The notes beneath the pieces were generated by a model. That model saw nothing but the letters and a program-made list of their open reading frames with translations, did no database searches and was not told where the DNA came from. From assembly GCA_905221105.1 (NCBI GenBank), contig CAJNBW010000004.1, positions 8,101 to 72,100 on the forward strand: 64,000 nucleotides of DNA. Direction: 5' to 3'. Origin of the DNA: a bacterium. Its GTDB lineage: Bacteria > Bacillota > Bacilli > Lactobacillales > Streptococcaceae. Numbering within the stretch: the stretch's first letter is position 1; each line of letters starts with the position of its first letter. Positions 1 to 8,607 of the stretch are shown here, in pieces. The position numbers were made by a program, and so were the translations under genes.

Positions 1-95
1 CCTTTGCGCTCTACATCCAGTTTAGCATCTCCGCTATTTTTCACGATGACCATAAGGACATCACCGACATGTTCTTTGTTATATGTAAAAATCAT
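1..95 (-). CDS. ytpR: YtpR-family tRNA-binding-domain protein, N-terminal fragment
   Basis: Only the first 31 codons lie inside the window; the rest runs off the left edge. The N-terminus MIFTYNKEHVGDVLMVIV is the opening I know from streptococcal YtpR proteins, which carry a YtpR N-terminal domain followed by a tRNA-binding (EMAP-like) domain and total about 208 residues. The cellular role of the family is unsettled. The gene starts 15 bases after the stop of the thioredoxin-like gene, on the same strand, so it is probably the third gene of that operon. An AGGAG sits 12 bases upstream (108-112), a rather long spacing, and it overlaps the preceding stop codon. Identity rests on recall of the N-terminus only. 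Confidence 0.75.
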   Translation of the reverse strand, partial: MIFTYNKEHVGDVLMVIVKNSGDAKLDVERK

Positions 96-110
96 TGTTT
101 CTCTTTTCTC

Positions 111-428
111 CTATTTCAGTCCTGCTAAAAAGTCGTTAATTTGTTGCTTGCTTTTACGGTCGCGATTGACAAAACGGCCGATTTCCTTGTCCTTTTCTAG
201 AACAACAAGGCTAGGGATTCCATAAACATCCCAGATTTTGGGCAAATCCATATACTGGTCTCGGTCCACTCGAATAAAGGTGAACTCTGGATTGGTCTCC
301 TCAATTTCTGGCAAGGCAGGATAGATGTAACGACAATCGCCACACCAGTCGGCCACAAAAAGGAAGACTTTCTTGCCATCTTTTTCTACTAAAGATGCTA
401 ATTCTTCTAAACTTGCTGGTTGTATCAT
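111..428 (-). CDS. Thioredoxin-like protein with WCGDC active site
   Basis: A 105-residue, single-domain thioredoxin fold. The redox motif W-C-G-D-C is at residues 28-32 and the cis-proline loop is in YGIPSLVV near residue 75. The family length (about 105) fits. It lacks a signal peptide, so it is cytoplasmic, and the CGDC motif instead of CGPC puts it among thioredoxin-like proteins rather than the main thioredoxin. It probably reduces disulfides of unknown partners. The start ATG overlaps the stop of the upstream DUF4651 gene (ATGA) and follows a GAGGAGG at 7 bases, so translation is coupled. It lies directly upstream of ytpR, an arrangement I recall from other streptococci. Confidence 0.85.
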   Translation of the reverse strand: MIQPASLEELASLVEKDGKKVFLFVADWCGDCRYIYPALPEIEETNPEFTFIRVDRDQYMDLPKIWDVYGIPSLVVLEKDKEIGRFVNRDRKSKQQINDFLAGLK

Positions 429-715
429 AATACTTCCTCCTCATAGACTAGGTCTTCATTTTCATAGACAAAGGTATAATGACGGCCATCCTCAAAAATG
501 ACGCCGCCAACCAAGCTCTCCAGACTGCTTTCATAAACTTGAACATAGAGGGTCGCAATTTCCCCCATGTCTGAAAAATGGTCTCGCACAATCGCTGTCA
601 ACTCTTCCTGAGTCTTCATGAGCTTGCGGTCATCTGCAACTTTTTTCGTAGCAAGGGCAAGGCTTCCAATACCAAGCAGAGCCAAGCCTGCCATCCACAT
701 TTTTTTAGCTTTCAT
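425..715 (-). CDS. DUF4651-family small membrane-anchored protein
   Basis: Encodes 96 residues from the second ATG (position 715), or 99 from the ATG at 724. Residues 6-22 form a hydrophobic N-terminal helix (MWMAGLALLGIGSLALA), probably a membrane anchor. The remainder is an acidic alpha/beta domain with GVIFEDGRHYTFVYENEDL. I recognise it as DUF4651, a streptococcal family without known function. I prefer the start at 715 because a promoter-like -10 (723-728) would put transcription start at or next to that ATG, and the 724 ATG lies inside the -10. It heads the operon with the thioredoxin-like gene and ytpR. Confidence 0.75.
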   Translation of the reverse strand: MKAKKMWMAGLALLGIGSLALATKKVADDRKLMKTQEELTAIVRDHFSDMGEIATLYVQVYESSLESLVGGVIFEDGRHYTFVYENEDLVYEEEVL

Positions 716-722
716 ACCATTC

Positions 723-751
723 ATTTTAACACAAAAAACGCCTCAGGACAA
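723..751 (-). promoter_or_regulatory. Putative promoter of the DUF4651-trx-ytpR operon
   Basis: TTGTCC at 746-751 (-35) and TAAAAT at 723-728 (-10) with a 17-base spacer, reading leftward. The expected start site (7-8 bases on) falls at the ATG at 715, implying a leaderless or nearly leaderless message. The same stretch contains a CCTCA/TGAGG hairpin followed by six T residues, so part of it could instead be a terminator. Confidence 0.4.
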
Positions 752-778
752 ATGAGGAAGCAGCAGAAAAGCAAGTAA

Positions 779-811
779 AAAGCCTCTTCCTTTAAGGAAA
801 AGGACTTCTTA
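779..811 (-). terminator. Intrinsic terminator after the choline-binding protein gene
   Basis: On the minus strand an imperfect stem (AAGTCCTTTTCC against GGAAGAGGCTT, loop TTAA) is followed by a T run, just beyond the stop codon of the choline-binding protein. Confidence 0.7.
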
Positions 812-814
812 TTC

Positions 815-1888
815 TTATTGCCAAGAACCTGAGTTGCCAACGTAGTAACCATCTGGCGTGTAGGTATTGCGAAGCATCTTACCTGATGAAGCTAGATAAT
901 ACCACTTACCATTGTCTTTGACCCAATCATTCGCAATCATGGCACCAGAAGAGCTTACATAATACCATTCTCCCTTATCATAAACCCAAGTGCTTGCTTT
1001 CATGGATCCTGAAGTTGATAAATAGTACCACTTGCCTTGATCATAAAGCCAATCACCAGCAATCATAGCTCCTGATGATTTAAAGGCATACCAGTTGCCA
1101 CCTTGATAGAGCCAAGTTTGATTGAACATGACTCCTTTATCGTTCATAAAGTACCAAGTTTCCTTGTCCTTAACCCAATCGTTCTGCACTAATTGACCTT
1201 GTTTTTGATAGTACCAGTTTTGGTTTGATTTTAGCCAGCTTTCTGCTTTTACAATCGGATAAAGTTCTTTGAAAGATTCTCCATCATATTTATGACTAAT
1301 AGACTTTTGTTTTTCAAGTTTCAACTCACTATTGTCATAGTCTGCCCAAGCATATACTTTTTGACCATTAACAGTTTCTGGTAGGGTGGCAGTGTAAGTC
1401 TTTGTTTGATAGTCCCATTTAGTATCAAGGTAGGTGTATTGATCATTTGACTCTTCAATACGATAGTAACCTCTCTTTCCACTATCATTATGAATATCAT
1501 CCACAACTTTCGTTGACCAGGTCTTCACTTCATTTCCACTCTTAGCCTCGACCTTGATATCTCCTCTATAGCCATATGGAACATAGAAATTCAGATAACG
1601 CCCTTCTACACCAATCATAGACTTGTCCTTTTCTTGACCTAGGAAATTGACAGTCTGATCTTGACCATTGAGACTAACCGTCCACTCGATTTTCTCATTT
1701 TTTGGCAAATCCAATACTTTAATATCCACTTCATGGCCATTATTAAATCGAAGAATTTTGCCATCTTGATACTGAACTCCACATTTAACAACCCATTCTT
1801 CTTTTAGCTCAAATGCCTGCCCTGAATGTGGAAAAGCCAGTAAAGCTAGGCCTGCTAGAGACAAACCAAATAGTGTGATTTTTTTCAT
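815..1888 (-). CDS. Secreted choline-binding surface protein
   Basis: 357 residues. Residues 1-25 are a Sec signal peptide with likely cleavage after GQA. Residues 26 to about 210 form a module I do not recognise, rich in beta-type sequence. Residues from about 222 to the end hold six to seven choline-binding repeats of the W-x-W-Y-Y...S-S-G-x-M type (for example GKWYYLSTSGSMK), ending in the usual GYYVGNSGSWQ tail. Such repeats bind phosphocholine on teichoic acids, so the protein is non-covalently attached to the wall of a choline-decorated species. No catalytic domain is visible. A strong AAGGAGG precedes the ATG. It is monocistronic, with its own promoter and terminator, between the pyrG and DUF4651 transcription units. 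I cannot assign it to a specific Cbp. Confidence 0.85.
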   Translation of the reverse strand: MKKITLFGLSLAGLALLAFPHSGQAFELKEEWVVKCGVQYQDGKILRFNNGHEVDIKVLDLPKNEKIEWTVSLNGQDQTVNFLGQEKDKSMIGVEGRYLNFYVPYGYRGDIKVEAKSGNEVKTWSTKVVDDIHNDSGKRGYYRIEESNDQYTYLDTKWDYQTKTYTATLPETVNGQKVYAWADYDNSELKLEKQKSISHKYDGESFKELYPIVKAESWLKSNQNWYYQKQGQLVQNDWVKDKETWYFMNDKGVMFNQTWLYQGGNWYAFKSSGAMIAGDWLYDQGKWYYLSTSGSMKASTWVYDKGEWYYVSSSGAMIANDWVKDNGKWYYLASSGKMLRNTYTPDGYYVGNSGSWQ

Positions 1889-1918
1889 TGTAAATCCTCC
1901 TTAACTTTTGTTATGTTA

Positions 1919-1946
1919 ATTATATCACTATGTTTTTAATTTGCAA
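1919..1946 (-). promoter_or_regulatory. Promoter of the choline-binding protein gene
   Basis: TTGCAA at 1941-1946 and TATAAT at 1919-1924 with 16 bases between, followed by a short leader and AAGGAGG before the ATG at 1888. Confidence 0.6.
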
Positions 1947-1970
1947 ATATTATCCTAAATATGCAATCAA

Positions 1971-2000
1971 AAAACCTCTGAGATTCTTCTCAAAGGTTTT
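1971..2000 (-). terminator. Terminator after pyrG
   Basis: Inverted repeat AAAACCTTTGAGA / TCTCAGAGGTTTT with a short loop, followed by T residues on the minus strand, directly after the pyrG stop. Confidence 0.8.
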
Positions 2001-2007
2001 GATTTAG

Positions 2008-3627
<1,620 letters not shown>

Positions 3628-3746
3628 CTAAAATGCTCAAGGTCTTGTTGACTACGAGGGGACATAGAAAACAAGACCCTACTAATAAGATAATCTGGGA
3701 CGACTGCACCAGATTCACAACTAAAATACAAGAAGATAACTTCTTG

Positions 3747-3804
3747 AAAAAACAAAAATAGCTCCCTAAGAACTAGGGAGCCCCGACCTCTAAAAGAGGT
3801 GCCC
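3747..3804 (-). promoter_or_regulatory. pyrG leader attenuator (CTP-sensitive type)
   Basis: Transcription is predicted to start at GGGC (about 3804), 7 bases after the -10. The leader then contains an ACCTC/GAGGT hairpin and a terminator, with stem GCTCCCTA / TAGGGAGC (3761-3782) followed by a T-rich tract (3747-3760). In Bacillus subtilis and relatives low CTP causes extra G residues to be added at such a GGGC start. The G-run then pairs with the CUCCC arm and prevents the terminator. All elements are visible here; regulation is inferred. Confidence 0.75.
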
Positions 3805-3811
3805 GAACAAT

Positions 3812-3840
3812 ATGATACCTAAAAATAGGATAATTGTCAA
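3812..3840 (-). promoter_or_regulatory. pyrG promoter
   Basis: TTGACA (3835-3840) and TATCAT (3812-3817) with a 17-base spacer; the start site predicted 7-8 bases on is the GGGC that the attenuation mechanism needs. Confidence 0.8.
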
Positions 3841-3850
3841 TAGATAATTT

Positions 3851-4438
3851 TTATTCCTCGATGTTTTCAGCATCATCATCTGAAAACTCGTCGTCTTCTT
3901 CGTTGAGATCCACGTCTTCACCTAAGTCATCAGGAGCGATTTCGTTGATTTCTGCATCGTAAGCTTCCACTTCATTTTTCTCATCATCTGGATTTTCATC
4001 ATCGTATGAAAGAGCTGGATCTGCTTCGTATGCATCTTCGTCTTCTGGATCATCCGCATTGTAGTCAATAGCATCTGAATCGCCATCCATGAAGGCATTG
4101 ACACGTTTTTTCTTAGCTTTTGGTGCTACTTCATCGTCGTCATTTTCTTCAAGAGCGATGATTTCTTCGTCGATTTCGTCCACACCATACCATGAACGAA
4201 GACCCCATTTATTGTCTCCTAGTGAGATGAAGCTACCATCAAAGTTCAACTCTGTGTAGAACAAAGGCAAAGCCTCACGGATATCGCTGTTTGATGTTCC
4301 AAGGTAGTTTTGAATTTCGTTTACAAGATCACTAAAATGCATCTCATGATCGCGACCACGAAGTTCCAAGATAGCACGCGCTACCTCAATCATAGATAGT
4401 TCACTTTTTTCTTGCCCAGCAAATACTTCTAATTCCAA
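3851..4438 (-). CDS. rpoE: RNA polymerase delta subunit RpoE
   Basis: 195 residues from a TTG start at 4438, matching the pneumococcal length as I recall it. The TTG is 7 bases after GAGGAG, whereas an in-frame ATG at 4453 would lie upstream of that site. The N-terminal HARE-HTH domain (about 1-90, [18 protein letters not shown] and [10 protein letters not shown]) binds RNA polymerase. The C-terminal half (about 95-195) is an extremely acidic, disordered tail of D and E runs, typical of delta. Delta increases transcription specificity and recycling and makes promoters sensitive to initiating-nucleotide levels. It sits upstream of pyrG, as in many Firmicutes. Confidence 0.95.
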   Translation of the reverse strand: MELEVFAGQEKSELSMIEVARAILELRGRDHEMHFSDLVNEIQNYLGTSNSDIREALPLFYTELNFDGSFISLGDNKWGLRSWYGVDEIDEEIIALEENDDDEVAPKAKKKRVNAFMDGDSDAIDYNADDPEDEDAYEADPALSYDDENPDDEKNEVEAYDAEINEIAPDDLGEDVDLNEEDDEFSDDDAENIEE

Positions 4439-4510
4439 AGCGTTTCTCCTCATTTATACTACTATCGTCAGAGCAAACAGACTCTGACCTCATTTTATCA
4501 TTTACTCTTT

Positions 4511-4539
4511 ATTTTACGATAATTTTGCAGAATAGTCAA
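4511..4539 (-). promoter_or_regulatory. rpoE promoter
   Basis: TTGACT (4534-4539) and TAAAAT (4511-4516) separated by 17 bases, followed by an untranslated leader of about 65 bases to the TTG start. Confidence 0.65.
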
Positions 4540-4618
4540 AGGTTAAATGGGAGAAAGTGAGATGATTTGAACGGTAACTTCCACTTGACTTGTCGAAGTG
4601 GAAATTAGTCTAAAACGG

Positions 4619-4792
4619 ACTTTTATTTCTTTGCTACCCAGCCGATGGCATCTCTAGGTGGATTTTCAATATCAATCCAGATAAATTCAATACCAATTTC
4701 ACCATTTTTAAATTTGGTCAATCGAATTCCGTTGATTTCCAGCTCATTGAGTCGTTGACCTGTCAAGACTTCTCGTTCTTTCAACTGGAAAG
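4619..4792. repeat. Direct repeat flanking the primase-helicase gene, copy 1
   Basis: About 174 bases that align along their whole length, at roughly 80-85% by eye, with 7598-7772 in the same orientation. This copy carries the intact 58-codon gene. Confidence 0.85.
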
Positions 4793-4799
4793 CATACAT
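4623..4799 (-). CDS. 58-residue protein of unknown function
   Basis: An intact 58-residue reading frame, starting MYAFQLKEREVLTGQ and ending IGWVAKK. It is acidic and beta-like with no membrane segment. I do not recognise a family. It begins 21 bases after the stop of the primase-helicase gene and has no clear ribosome-binding site, so its expression is uncertain. A diverged copy of the same sequence with two in-frame stops lies on the other side of the primase-helicase gene (7598-7772). Conservation of the reading frame here against its loss there suggests that this copy is under selection, or simply that it is the younger one. Confidence 0.5.
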   Translation of the reverse strand: MYAFQLKEREVLTGQRLNELEINGIRLTKFKNGEIGIEFIWIDIENPPRDAIGWVAKK

Positions 4800-4820
4800 A
4801 GAAATTTTTAAAAATTTTCT

Positions 4821-7499
4821 CTATCGTAAACCTGCCACTATTTCAGAAACTATACTAGCTGATTCCAAACGTAATATGGTCATTTCATCTACCTTCCCTA
4901 ATAATGGCATTGCACCATACCAAACAATGGTCTTGTTTACCAAAAGAATAGGCGTGACTATTTTTGATTGAGTGAAAGACACTTTAATCTTCGTGCTCTT
5001 CAACTGGTCTAGCCATGCTTTATTTGCAACCGTCTCTGGTATACATATCTCAATTTGACTAATCCTAAATTCTTTTAGAAAATTCATCAGTTTTGTCTGG
5101 TGCACATAAGGTAAAATAAGCATACACCCCTGTCTTTCCTCCGCTAAGTCCTCTCTCAAGATATTCTCATATCTACTATCAACATAAACGAATTGTTTCT
5201 CCTCACCCTCAATGGCACGATAATCCATCTTTCGATAAGCTACTTGTCGTTTCTGAAACATCTTTTCTAAATAAGGAACATGAATATCCACATAATCGAA
5301 AATCCGCACTAAAGACTTATCCTTGTAGTTTCTATGGATCCGACCTGCGTACTGAATCAAATTATTTTTCCAAGAAAAGGGTGCTGCCAATATCAGCGTG
5401 TCTAGCTGAGGTAAGTCAAAACCTTCGCCAATGTATTTCCCAGTAGACAACAAAACAAATCCTTTGTCTAGCTGTTCTAGCGTCTCTAGTAAACTTGTTC
5501 TCTCTCGGACTTTGGTTTTTCCACTAATAATATAAAAATCATCAATCTCTTTCTCTTTCAATAATTTTTCAAAGACATCTATCTGTTGAATTCGATTTAC
5601 TAGAACCAAGATATTCCGACCTTCTGCCACTTGGTCTAGAATATCCTTGAGAATCATCTGATTCCTTACTGAGTCAGTAGCAATCCAATCACTAAGCTGG
5701 ATAAAATTACTTGCTTTGGTCTTTTCAATCTCCAAATGACCAAAAGAAGTGAATCTTAATTGCAATTGCCGTTTAAAATCCGTTTCCCTCTTATCAGCAG
5801 TATGGAGTATCTCACCAATTCTCTGAAAAACAATAGGCTCATGACCATTCTTACGCTCAGGCGTAGCCGTCAAACCGTAAAGATACTTCCCTCTAAACTG
5901 AGCAACAACTTTTTCAAACATCAAGGCAGAGACATGATGACACTCATCCACAATCATCATCTCATACTCATCCAAAAGACTTTGACTATTTTCCAACTTA
6001 AATAGAGATTGAATCATAACAACATCAACCAGTTTACTCAGCCATTTCTTAGTCCCACCGTACTGACCAACATAGCCTATTACCTTTTCACAACCTAATG
6101 CCGTATAACGGGTAGCTTCTGCCTCTTCGAAAGTCAAAAACCGGTTTAAACGATCCAGCCATTGGTCTAAGAGTTGCTTATTATGAACTAGGATAATTGT
6201 TTTGGTCTTCCTTTCAGAGATGAGAGCAGCACCTAAAACGGTCTTCCCAAAACCAGTCTCCGCATGGAGTAAGCCATTTTCTTTGGAAATCATATCTGAC
6301 AGGGCTAACTCTTGCTCAAAAGTGAGTTCTCCCTTAAATGCTACTCTAATAGACCTTTGTACCTTTCTCCTATCCTCCACAACTACCTGCTTAAATTTAT
6401 CTTGCAATGGATATAGCAAGCCTCTTGGCAGCCATAAATAATGATCGGATTCTCCAAATAAATACAGTCGCTCAGGAATTTGATAGGTTGGCTGTCGCAT
6501 AGCCTGCTTTAAATAAAATTCGGGATTAGAAAATGAAGCCATATTTTTCAAGAAAAACAGTGTCTTGGGTGTCACAGACGATTTTTCAAGTTGGATCATA
6601 TTGGATAAGACGACCTTCAACTCCTTGTCCAATTCTTGCTTGCCTAACTCCTCTTGGATTAACAGTGACACTTTAGCAGTTGAAACCCTCTGAATTTCTT
6701 GTAGATACCTCCATTGGTCTTCATAAGGCTGAAAATGTTCATCCACAAAGACCGTTCGCCCTTGATGATAAGCTTCTCCTTGAAAAGGAAGGGCAATCAA
6801 ATTACCAAATCCACCCTTAGGAAGGACATCTTGATTTGGAAACATGCGATCAAAAGAATCAAAGGACAGTTGCATACTCTCCTGCATTGCCAGTTCTAAC
6901 AGTTTCTTTCCAAACAAGCGAGCCTCTCGACTCGGAATCGCTTCCTCAAAGAAGAACCAAATATGGAGTCCGTGACCCGAACGAGAAATCTCTAGATGGG
7001 CTTCCATCTGGCGTTCCCTGGCTATTCTTCGAATGGTTAAACCGACTTCTTTCCAATCTCCTTCGTCCAAATCCAGTACCAAAAAATAACAGCTATCATC
7101 TAAGTGCATAGGAAAGATACCGATAGCTGTCTCCCCACGAAAATGAGATTTCAAAACGGAATCCGTCAATGTCTGGAAACTCCTTTTTTCAGGTGGCAAC
7201 TGCTTCCAACCATAATCATAGGATGGAAAATACTGGATTTTCCCTTGATCATTGATAAAACTCTTAGCATAAACATCATAACGGCCAGCAAACACGGAGG
7301 TAAACAATTGTAATTTTTCTTGCGTCGTCAAGTGACTACTTTGAAGTTGGAACATCTCCTCGAACTGAGAACGTTCCATAACAAACTGGCTCTTGTCCTT
7401 AAGACGTTTACACAAGAAAAATTCACTATCCCCATTAAAAGAAGAAAAAACATCAAGTACTTCTACCACAATTCCATCCAAAGACACAAAAACAGCCAT
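4821..7499 (-). CDS. Primase (AEP)-SF2 helicase fusion resembling TOTE conflict-system proteins, with degenerate PLD-like tail
   Basis: 892 residues from the ATG at 7499, which follows AAGGAGGTGA at 5 bases; an in-frame ATG 60 bases earlier has no such site. The N-terminal archaeo-eukaryotic primase-like domain has the metal motif LDLDEG at 142-147 and SGHGLHIW at 174-181. A superfamily 2 helicase core follows: GFGKT (416-420), DECH (518-521), TATP (544-547) and QYAGRIHR (716-723). The C-terminal region (about 780-892) ends in IVWYGAMPLLG, like the PLD-nuclease end of TOTE-type proteins. The expected H, K and D positions are V848, P850 and N855, so nuclease activity is probably lost. It lies downstream of the DUF3883 gene and is flanked by direct repeats. 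Role in defence is inferred from family context. Confidence 0.75.
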   Translation of the reverse strand: MAVFVSLDGIVVEVLDVFSSFNGDSEFFLCKRLKDKSQFVMERSQFEEMFQLQSSHLTTQEKLQLFTSVFAGRYDVYAKSFINDQGKIQYFPSYDYGWKQLPPEKRSFQTLTDSVLKSHFRGETAIGIFPMHLDDSCYFLVLDLDEGDWKEVGLTIRRIARERQMEAHLEISRSGHGLHIWFFFEEAIPSREARLFGKKLLELAMQESMQLSFDSFDRMFPNQDVLPKGGFGNLIALPFQGEAYHQGRTVFVDEHFQPYEDQWRYLQEIQRVSTAKVSLLIQEELGKQELDKELKVVLSNMIQLEKSSVTPKTLFFLKNMASFSNPEFYLKQAMRQPTYQIPERLYLFGESDHYLWLPRGLLYPLQDKFKQVVVEDRRKVQRSIRVAFKGELTFEQELALSDMISKENGLLHAETGFGKTVLGAALISERKTKTIILVHNKQLLDQWLDRLNRFLTFEEAEATRYTALGCEKVIGYVGQYGGTKKWLSKLVDVVMIQSLFKLENSQSLLDEYEMMIVDECHHVSALMFEKVVAQFRGKYLYGLTATPERKNGHEPIVFQRIGEILHTADKRETDFKRQLQLRFTSFGHLEIEKTKASNFIQLSDWIATDSVRNQMILKDILDQVAEGRNILVLVNRIQQIDVFEKLLKEKEIDDFYIISGKTKVRERTSLLETLEQLDKGFVLLSTGKYIGEGFDLPQLDTLILAAPFSWKNNLIQYAGRIHRNYKDKSLVRIFDYVDIHVPYLEKMFQKRQVAYRKMDYRAIEGEEKQFVYVDSRYENILREDLAEERQGCMLILPYVHQTKLMNFLKEFRISQIEICIPETVANKAWLDQLKSTKIKVSFTQSKIVTPILLVNKTIVWYGAMPLLGKVDEMTILRLESASIVSEIVAGLR

Positions 7500-7597
7500 A
7501 ACAGTCACCTCCTTGATACCTATAGGCTGATTATAACAAGAATGGCTGAAATTGTACACGAAAATAAAATCCCTTATTTATTACAATAGCTTTGAAA

Positions 7598-7772
7598 ACT
7601 TTTATTTCTTTGCTACCCAACAGATTGTATCGCTAGGTGAATTTTCAGTATCAATCCAGATGAATTCGATACCGATTTCCTCATTTTTAAACTTAGTCAG
7701 GCCAATACCGTTTATTTCCAGTTCATTGAGTCATTGACCTGTCAAGACTTCTCGTTTTTTCAACTAGAAAAG
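7598..7772 (-). pseudogene. Decayed copy of the 58-residue gene
   Basis: Same-strand homologue of 4619-4792. Translation in the matching frame gives KKREVLTGQ, a stop, LNELEINGIGLTKFKN and IGIEFIWIDTEN, then ends WVAKK. One stop is at the former R codon of GQR and another replaces the F codon near the start. It lies between the DUF3883 gene and the primase-helicase gene. Confidence 0.8.
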
Positions 7773-7782
7773 TTAAGGGGAA

Positions 7783-8538
7783 CTAATACAAATCTTCTAA
7801 GCTTCTATATTCAATAATTTCATTTTTAATAATATTCTTTTTAAACTCAAAATGTTTTAAAGGATTATCAACTAACACTAACTTTGGAATATCATCAAGG
7901 TTTGTGACCAAGGATAAAATAAAATCCGATTGAAACTCCTTGGCTTTTTCAAATTCTCTGGCAGTCAAACGAATCCGTCCTTTAGGTTTTCGAATGCCTT
8001 TAACTTCAGCAAGGTAAGAATGTTCTTGAACATCTACTTGGAAATCATATCCATCGCCATAGAGGCGGGCGTCGGTTAATTGTCCACCTTGAAATTTTTC
8101 TTCTTTATCAAAATGAAGGATAAAATAATTTTCTGCTTCCATTCCAGTTTCTTGTAGACGTTTGAATTTAGTTCGTACTATTGGCTTTTCAATGGTAGTA
8201 ATACCTGTTTTCTTTCCTTCGCTGGCAAGTAACATTTTTACTATTTCAGCATAACTATGAACATCTTCATTTCCAAACATCATATCAATTAAATCTTTAC
8301 GAAAACGGTAAACTTCAGCTTTCTGCCACCAACCTTTTCGATTATTGTCAAAATAAGGATCAAATAAATCCATTCTATTTTTTACAACTCCAGTTGTTTC
8401 AGCAATTCCCAGAGAAACCACATAGCGATAAAACTCCGACTTGCTAGAACATTGAAATTCTTTTATAAATAGCTTATCAAACTTGGCAAGACCGTAGCCA
8501 ATCAAATTTAACAATTCATAATGAGGGTGTTTAGACAT
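7783..8538 (-). CDS. DUF3883-domain protein, putative PD-(D/E)xK nuclease
   Basis: 251 residues from the ATG at 8538 (GGAG at 6 bases; the upstream ATGs at 8553 and 8550 lack a site). The C-terminal half matches the DUF3883 pattern: NYFILHF, GDGYDFQV, YLAEVKGIRKPKGRIRLT and EKAKEFQSDFILSLVTNL. D165 with E178-x-K180 gives the spacing of a PD-(D/E)xK-type nuclease centre. DUF3883 domains occur in restriction and other defence proteins. The N-terminal half (1-130) is helical, charged and unfamiliar to me. A TATAAT-like -10 lies at the end of the valS terminator. It is first in the string DUF3883, decayed 58-aa copy, primase-helicase, 58-aa gene. Catalysis is inferred. Confidence 0.7.
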   Translation of the reverse strand: MSKHPHYELLNLIGYGLAKFDKLFIKEFQCSSKSEFYRYVVSLGIAETTGVVKNRMDLFDPYFDNNRKGWWQKAEVYRFRKDLIDMMFGNEDVHSYAEIVKMLLASEGKKTGITTIEKPIVRTKFKRLQETGMEAENYFILHFDKEEKFQGGQLTDARLYGDGYDFQVDVQEHSYLAEVKGIRKPKGRIRLTAREFEKAKEFQSDFILSLVTNLDDIPKLVLVDNPLKHFEFKKNIIKNEIIEYRSLEDLY

Positions 8539-8576
8539 CACTTTCTCCATCAATAGATATTGATTTCATTATACCA

Positions 8577-8602
8577 AAAAACACGGTTCATCACCGTGTT
8601 TC
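8577..8602 (-). terminator. valS terminator
   Basis: AACACGG / CCGTGTT stem with loop TGATGAA, followed by six T residues on the minus strand, five bases past the valS stop. Confidence 0.85.
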
Positions 8603-8607
8603 TGTGT

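Noticed and set aside
4579-4603. TTCCACTT / AAGTGGAA inverted repeat upstream of rpoE
   Set aside because: A clear 8-base hairpin, but no T tract on either strand and no match to an operator I know; left unassigned.
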